64,000 nt of DNA from Cladopsammia gracilis. Taxonomy: Eukaryota; Cnidaria; Anthozoa; Scleractinia; Dendrophylliidae. The stretch spans positions 1 through 64,000 of the forward strand of contig JAJGOT010000977.1 of the NCBI GenBank assembly GCA_022457155.1. The letters are read 5' to 3'. A model generated the notes under the pieces. The model was not told where the DNA came from. It was given only the letters and a program-made list of their open reading frames with translations, and did no database searches. Each line of letters begins with the position of its first letter. Positions within the stretch are counted from its first letter, which is position 1. Position numbers and translations under genes: made by a program. This document shows positions 58,420 through 64,000 of the stretch, one piece after another.

Positions 58420-58712
58420 ATGAAAACATATTGTATTAAAGAAAAACGAATGACTGGATGCGTGGAACCATCGGGGTATATGACAACCAAAAATGGAAAA
58501 CCCATGTGGTTTTGTCATTGCGCTTCATGCGGAATAAAGAAAACAAGATTTGTTAAGCAGTCAAACTAACGCGGCCCTCACGAGGTGGGGGCATCGGATC
58601 GACAATAGCGCAACTCGGACTTGAAGGAATGACGCATGCTATCCCGTGGCTGGGAAGAAAAGCTATGGGCCGCTATGGCGCAAGTGAGTTGCTAAGAAAT
58701 AAAAACGCTTAG
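58420..58712 (+). pseudogene. small Cys-motif protein with hydrophobic tail
   Basis: A 49-codon ATG-initiated frame (58420-58569) contains CIKEK..., CVEPSG and a CHCASC cluster, suggesting metal binding. It begins 2 bp after the protease stop. The following sequence, shifted by one frame, reads GGGIGSTIAQLGLEGMTHAI and GRYGASELLRNKNA, a hydrophobic/amphipathic tail. I take both as one gene with a frameshift near 58570. Function is unknown. Confidence 0.5.
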
Positions 58713-58802
58713 AAAAATGTTATAAATTATGGATTGAAAAAAACTAACTCCAATGATACAAAATGTCGGTAGTCAAGCATTAGATCAACTATCAACGCAA
58801 AT

Positions 58803-59233
58803 AAGGCCAAATAGAAAATATAAAACAGACAAAAGATCTTGACGGCAGCGGGTTTGATGCGCATAAGCTTATTGGTAAGCTTCCAAGGCCAAAAGGGGGA
58901 TTCACTCCAGGTAAATATAAATATATGGGTCCATACAACCCATTACAAGGGCAGTTCGAATACGATTCTGAAACGGGTGAAGTCCTGAAACGGATAGATC
59001 AGCCATATAACAAAGTAGATGAAATTTCGGCTTATCATGACATTTGTTATGACAGAGTGAAGACAGGTAAGACAAACAAAGGCGATTGCGACAGGCAAAT
59101 GGTTGCTGAACTTGACAAGATCCCCTATGGCGACATGCCAAAATGAGGCCAAGCGGCAAGATTCATTATCAATACGAAACAGAAACTTGGATTAGGCGCC
59201 AACGCCTCAAAAAATGGCAGAAGATTTTGAGTA
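58803..59233 (+). pseudogene. phospholipase A2-like protein
   Basis: The frame contains YKYMGPYNPLQGQ, a match to the Ca-binding loop Y-x-G-x-x-N-x-L. Then VDEISAYHDICYDR carries the catalytic HD pair and partner Asp/Tyr in the D-x-x-A-x-x-HD-x-x-Y order of parvovirus-type and secreted PLA2 enzymes. Cys in HDIC and GDCDRQM could form a disulfide. A TGA at 59144 splits off the last part (QAARFIINTKQKLGLGANAS), and upstream frames are broken. The family function is membrane lipid hydrolysis during particle entry; here it is a relic. The 3' end overlaps the integrase region in another frame. Confidence 0.75.
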
Positions 59234-60163
59234 GCGGTTGGGCTCAAAATCTGGCAGAAGAGTTACACCGACCGATTAAACGCAGATTTAAACAGAGGAG
59301 AGTCATTGCGTGTGGGATTGACAAGATATGGTCCGCGGATTTAGTCGAGATGGCTAAATTTTCGAAGTGGAACAAGGGATTTAAATATCTTTTAACGGTC
59401 ATCGATGTTTTCTCAAAATATGGTTGGATTCGACCATTGAAAGACAAGACCGGACAGTCTGTTGCTGATGCTTTTAAAGATATATTTAGCACGAAGCGAC
59501 AACCGCAAATGCTTTGGGTGGATAAGGGTCAGGAGTTTTATAATTCGAATTTAAAAAATCTCCTGAAGAAGCATGGCATAGCTTTGTATTCGACTGAGAA
59601 CGAGGAAAAAGCATCTGTTATTGAACGCTGGAACAGGACTGTCAAGGAGAAACTCTGGAAGCTTTTTTTCAGCTAACAATAACACAGTTTACTTTGACAA
59701 ACTAGACAGGTTAGTCTATGAATATAATCACAGTTTCCATTCGAGCATTCGGATGTCCCCCGCGCAGGCGAGTTTAATTGAAAATGAACCCAAGGTTTTC
59801 GCTAATTTATATGGAGATTTAATTTATGCTAAACACGTCCTAGCAAAATTTAAAATCGGCGACAAAGTTCGTATTTCAAAATATAAACGAAAGATATTCG
59901 ATATAGGTTTTACACCGAACTGGACAGAAGAAATATTTGTTATTGATGAAATATTGAACACAAATCCTGTAACGTATAAATTAGTTGATCTGTTGGGAGA
60001 GAAAATAACTGGATCATTTCCAGCCTACTACGCAAAATATTTTCCGCATTAAAAGGTTATTCGCCGTGATTACAAGAAAAAGAAAGCCTTGGTTAAATGG
60101 AAAGGCTACTCTGACAAATTCAATAGTTGGATTCCGCTGAGTGATGCGGAAAAGCTTATTTAG
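59143..60163 (+). pseudogene. Polinton integrase with chromodomain
   Basis: This is a retroviral-type DDE integrase. The first Asp is in IWSADLVEMAKF, the second in MLWVDKGQEFYNS and the Glu in EEKASVIERWNRT. The C-terminal SH3-like part (FKIGDKVRISKYKRKIFDIG) is followed by a chromodomain (ALVKWKGYSDKFNSWIP). A frameshift near 59670 and an in-frame TAA at about 60050, just before the chromodomain, break the gene. It is the last plus-strand gene, near the expected right end of the element. Confidence 0.9.
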
Positions 60164-60213
60164 ATATTATGTCTGACGCGTACTACACACATGAATATCA
60201 AGAGTTCAAAGTC

Positions 60214-60612
60214 TTACTCAGACTTAGTGAGTTCCTTCTTTTTGTATGGTTGAGCTTGCGTTTTTTTAGCTCGCCGCTTCTTCTTTATGTCTTCTTTAAA
60301 AGTTTTCAATTCATCTACATTCTTTATTTGAGAATCCAATCTTCTCCGCGATTTTTCGTAGCATAGCATTTTCTTGTATTCTTCCAAAACATTAATGTAT
60401 CGATTCACCTCATGTTCAGTACCACTGATATCCATTGTTTCCAAGCTGTAAATTTCTCTGTTTATATCAAAGGTAAATTGTTGTTGCCGACCTATTTGGC
60501 TTTCAATAACAGAAATACTATCCTGTATTTTGCCACACAGAGATTCAAATCTTGCAGTATGCTGTTCCAATGATGGCGCCATAATGCTTTCGTGGCAATT
60601 ACTCAAACTCAA
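60214..60612 (-). CDS. intact coiled-coil ORF at the Polinton right end
   Basis: A 132-codon uninterrupted ORF is convergent with the integrase. It is mostly helical (QHTARFESLCGKIQDSISVI and INVLEEYKKMLCYEKSRRRL) with a very basic C-terminus (KEDIKKKRRAKKTQAQPYKK). No family is recognised. Its integrity stands out against the decayed genes beside it. Confidence 0.5.
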   Translation of the reverse strand: MSLSNCHESIMAPSLEQHTARFESLCGKIQDSISVIESQIGRQQQFTFDINREIYSLETMDISGTEHEVNRYINVLEEYKKMLCYEKSRRRLDSQIKNVDELKTFKEDIKKKRRAKKTQAQPYKKKELTKSE

Positions 60613-61610
60613 ACATTTATTAATAAAAAAACTCAGATGGGTAATTTATGTGTAAATTTCTAATTGGTTGAGAGAGATCGGATGACTGAAAAGTTTTTTG
60701 ATTGGCCGTAACATATCAATAACCTGGCAACTGGTACAACTAAATGAGCACTCTTGCGCATGGGCATTGGCGCTTAAAGAAGCAATGATTTCTGGCTCAA
60801 AGCTTGAAACATAAAATGTGTTTTCGGTGACGCTGAATTTTAACAGATTGAATGATGTTATTTTTGTTACCGTTCGAGTTAGGGATGATCTAGAAATGTT
60901 ATTTTTGTTACCGTTAGAATTAGCAATGGCCTTTTTTTAGACTGTTAAAAATGGCGATGGGCCAGAATCGGCCTTTTTCCACTACTGAATTTTTTAAGTT
61001 TACAATATCGCCCAGCATTGAGTTTTTTTTTTTTTTTGGGGGGGGGGGGGGGGGAGAAATCAGATTCTGGCTAGGATTATTTGGTTTCACAGGTTGTTTT
61101 TTTCAACAATAATTCCATCGAGGGCCATTCGTAATGACAACTCTCTGCTAAGCTTAATTGTTAAAGATGGTAGATGAGTAAACAAACAGGTTACCTTTAT
61201 ACACAATTTGTGTTAGAAGTTTTATAATATATACGTTGCATTTGTTCTTACACATTTTGCTCTAGACATGGATTCAAGCTACAATGTTTTGTTAAGATAG
61301 CAGCAAGAGTTATTTTGAATTCTGAAGAGTTCCACTGAAATATAATGTGAAAAGAAACTTGGTTAAAAATGTATCCCGACACTTTGATCTTGACAACTTG
61401 AAGATATAACTCAAAATAAGAAAAGAAAACGCTTCTTAAACAACAACCAAAACAAGTTTTGTCAAACTTTGGTAAGGTGCATTGAATTCTGGATTAGGTT
61501 TCGAGCATCATGCTCAGGCTGCGATTGTCTAAAGAGCGGATAGCTTTATAAACCTTAGTACAAAATGGCAGCCGATTTATTATTCCTTCGTATTTATATT
61601 CCCTTGTATT
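60613..61610. other. no gene; presumed Polinton end and flank
   Basis: A terminal inverted repeat of the Polinton should lie here but its partner at the left has been lost, so the boundary could not be placed. A short duplicated phrase GTTATTTTTGTTACCGTT (about 60856 and 60897) and a T/G tract at 61026-61055 are the only other features. Confidence 0.4.
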
Positions 61611-62451
61611 AGGTCTTATTCACGATGGCCGCAAAATTTTCTTCATTCCAATCCCTTGCATCAAGAGCCTGGTCAAAAGCTTGGCCAGCGTGGCAAAGCA
61701 TGGCCAGGCCATGCTTTCCTTGGTTTTGGCCATGCTGGCCAGTAGAGTGTGGCCTGGCCAAACCTGGTAAACCTGCCCTATGCCAAGCTTTCTTGGCATT
61801 CTTGGCCATGGATGTTACTACCAAGGCCAGGCTTTCTTGGCAACTTTGGCCACCAAAGCGAAGCTTTCTTGGATTTCATGGTGTGCCACAAGTTAAGAAT
61901 GTCTTTGTCCTTTGGTTTTTATTTATGAATATTTGAATAATTATATTATTTTTATATCTTAAGGCAACTTGGCCACAAAAGCATGGCTTTCCGCCAAGCT
62001 TTCTTGGAATTCATGGTCTGCAAAAATGAAAAAAAAAAAATCAAAATACTGGCTTTTTTTTAATTGACCTGAATTTAAATGTTGTGTCCTTTCACATTTT
62101 ATGAATATGAATAATATGTATTTTTTGCTAATTCTTACAGGCAACTTGGCCACAAAAGCCTGGCTTTCTTGGCCATGTAGGTTTTTTGTCAAACTTTCTT
62201 GGATTTCAATTGGTCTGCATTACATAAAGAAAACATTATTGAATCAAAATCTTGGCAGTTAACTTAAATGACCAATCTGTTGTCCTGTGACAGTTATGAA
62301 TGTTACATTTTTTAGTATAAATTTCAAAAAATTCAAAAAATTTCAAAAAATTCAAAAAATTTCAAAAAATTCAATAATAGAATATTGTTACACGTAGTTA
62401 AATTGAATTATAATGTGAAAACCAATATGGCGGCTATCGTGAATAAGGCCT
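61611..62451. mobile_element. TIR element with internal TGGCC-rich tandem repeats
   Basis: The TIRs of 23 bp (61611-61633 and 62429-62451) start AGGTCTTATTCACGAT with two mismatches. The interior contains three or more diverged units of about 125-180 bp beginning GGCAACTTGGCCACAAAAGC and continuing to GCTTTCTTGGATTTCATGGT. It also contains a dense cluster of TGGCCA palindromes (61670-61760). An A/T-rich TTCAAAAAAT repeat lies at about 62325-62370. No transposase is present; it is probably a non-autonomous element whose interior expands as a minisatellite. Confidence 0.75.
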
Positions 62452-62726
62452 ATTAGCCTCCCTTACCTCATTTTAGAGTAAAAATTACTTTGAATCATGC
62501 ATAATTATGGTAACGAGGCCAAGGGCGCTATTTAACTTTCATTGGTGAATAAACTGCATACGGCAAATAGAAACATTTTATTTGGGAATTAGATGCACTG
62601 GATAACATTAAACGTTTTCACAACTTGGACAAGGTCAATAAAAAAAAAGACCTACGACAACACCGAAACATTCTTTTACTTGGTCAGTCACTCATACCAG
62701 TCATTTCTAACCACCCGCACACTACG

Positions 62727-63327
62727 TTGGATCTGGTTCACAGTTATTCATTGGTTTTGTGAAACACTCAAAATCAGCATAAGCAACAAAAGGTAAAGGC
62801 ATTTTTTTATAATGATTTTTAAAGAAAAGAAATGAGTTTTTAGGAGGCATTTTTTCTGCAACTGTTTCATTAATGCAGCAATAAGTAATATGTTTATTTA
62901 ATAATTCCTCTTTTGTAAAATGAGATAAACATTTTTTACAATAATATTTTTTTCTTGAAGTTCTTTACTTACTTGTGAACTTATTAATCTTGAAAAATTT
63001 TTAATAAGTGAATAATGTGATTTTCCATTTTCTTCATAAAGAAACAAATCTATTGAATTTTTACAATCTTTATCATTCATTCTTAAAGGATAAAATTTAT
63101 TATATTCATTGATTGAAAATACATTTATTCCTGGAAGATTTGGATTTTGTTTTTCAAACTTTTTTATAGCTGTTAATTTTACTGGAAAATCTATACCTTT
63201 GAAATGAAGATCATTTTCATATTGTTTTAAATCTGTTATTCTCTGAGGATGTCTATATTTAGGTTGATGTAAAAATCTTAAAATACACCACATGAAACAT
63301 TTGTCATCTTTTTTATTTTCTAACTAT
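62727..63327 (-). pseudogene. second Polinton DNA polymerase B fragment
   Basis: The minus-strand frames read DDKCFMWCILRFLHQ, then QRITDLKQYENDLHFKGIDF, FSINEYNKFYPLR, a CxxC...H-type segment, and Exo I as PFVAYADFECF near 62735. Compared with the polymerase at 38.8-42.4 kb it is a clearly different lineage (different spacing and wording around the same motifs). One frameshift near 62940 is visible. Both ends are truncated. Confidence 0.85.
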
Positions 63328-64000
63328 GAATCACAGAAATCGGAATTACGGTTTTAAACAAGGTTTGTTGACACTCGGATCTAAAATTTCATGACAGGGA
63401 TTTTCGGAAAAATGACGGTAAAAAGTACTTTGGGAAGTGGTTCAAAAGGAATAATTCTATAACTACTTCTGCTGTATACGAGGATAGTGTATCTGTGCCG
63501 TTTGATATCTTGTTGTCAAGTAAAACTTGTTGTGTTCAACAATGTCATAGAAACAATTATTAAGGTTATAATGTTATAAAATAAAATGAAGGAGAAAAAT
63601 GGCAAGTTGCAGTCCACAGAAGTCGCACCAAGTATAGGACGCCCTGCAAACAATCTTCCTTAGCATTCACAATAGTGCCAGAACGATTTCTAACTGGTGC
63701 CGTATTGGCAACTTACAGTTTCCAATACGGAAGGTTTGATAAAAAAGACGTGCTTCCTCTTACAAAAGCAGTGAAGAAGTTAGGATATGTCGTCTAATTA
63801 TGAAGTGATAACAAAGTACTTTGCTTACTTTCTTATACTTTCTTTTAACGCAGCGTTTTCTTGATGGTAAGTGAGTACTGTTGAGCTATTACTGTTCTCC
63901 AAATGCTCTTTACAAAAGCATAATTACGATTGTATACTAACCTTGAACTTTGGATCCATCGTGAAAACTCCTAAAATAACAATTATAGTAACCATAATAA
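63328..64000. other. no gene seen
   Basis: No supported coding region, RNA gene or repeat structure was found in the last 0.7 kb. Confidence 0.4.

Noticed and set aside
60169..60366. 65-codon plus-strand hydrophobic ORF
   Set aside because: It is antisense to the basic, coiled-coil minus-strand ORF, whose codon structure explains its hydrophobic look.

Overview
The window is eukaryotic and almost certainly from an invertebrate animal, most likely an anthozoan cnidarian (coral or sea anemone). It is AT-rich, with long gene-free stretches and many AT and poly-G microsatellites. It holds one intronless neuropeptide-type GPCR and layers of mobile elements: tyrosine-recombinase (YR) elements, L1/Tx1-like LINEs, a large Polinton/Maverick and many fold-back or TIR elements. 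The cnidarian placement is inferred from this mix of families and was not tested by a search.

Region 0.3-15.5 kb. Two YR elements lie in the same orientation (minus): 832-8055 (old) and 10593-15532 (young). Read on the minus strand, each has the split direct repeat order A1 - internal - B1A2B2 known from Ngaro/PAT-type retrotransposons. The two 187-bp A repeats of the young copy look identical and its recombinase frame is open, yet no reverse transcriptase is visible. Both carry a large tandem-repeat array between A1 and the recombinase. The old copy has been split by a 3456-bp TIR element (27-bp perfect TIRs, 6-bp target duplication GATGTT, long decamer arrays at both ends) that carries gene-like material.

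Region 15.8-26.6 kb. A decayed minus-strand LINE (15.8-18.2 kb) is followed by a plus-strand relic (19.0-21.5 kb) of a multi-copy-type protein. It combines a FEN1/XPG-like nuclease signature with a CXC-type cysteine-rich tail and is interrupted by a 728-bp TTAA-flanked element whose removal restores the local reading frame. A TIR element containing a tRNA-like Pol III unit lies at 22.5-23.0 kb.

Region 26.7-35.6 kb. The intact GPCR gene (minus strand, 344 codons) is the only confident host gene. Beyond it are fold-back elements, including a nested palindrome at 32.1-32.5 kb, local duplications and a LINE 3' fragment.

Region 35.7-50 kb. A nearly intact 5'-truncated LINE (minus), a membrane-protein C-terminus, and a truncated protein-primed DNA polymerase B of a Polinton (minus) are followed by a second, internally damaged LINE (plus). 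After these comes about 3.6 kb of T-rich, gene-free sequence built on a 289-bp repeat and recurring short hairpin motifs.

Region 50-60.6 kb. This is the rest of the Polinton. On the minus strand lie small acidic ORFs, a hydrophobic protein, a fibre-like protein and a packaging ATPase fragment. On the plus strand lie conserved virion-type genes, the major capsid protein, a membrane-active-type protein, an adenain-like protease, a cysteine-rich protein, a phospholipase A2-like protein and an integrase with a chromodomain. Most are broken by stops, frameshifts, deletions or insertions, so this is a dead endogenous virus-like element. A second, unrelated Polinton polymerase fragment lies at 62.7-63.3 kb.
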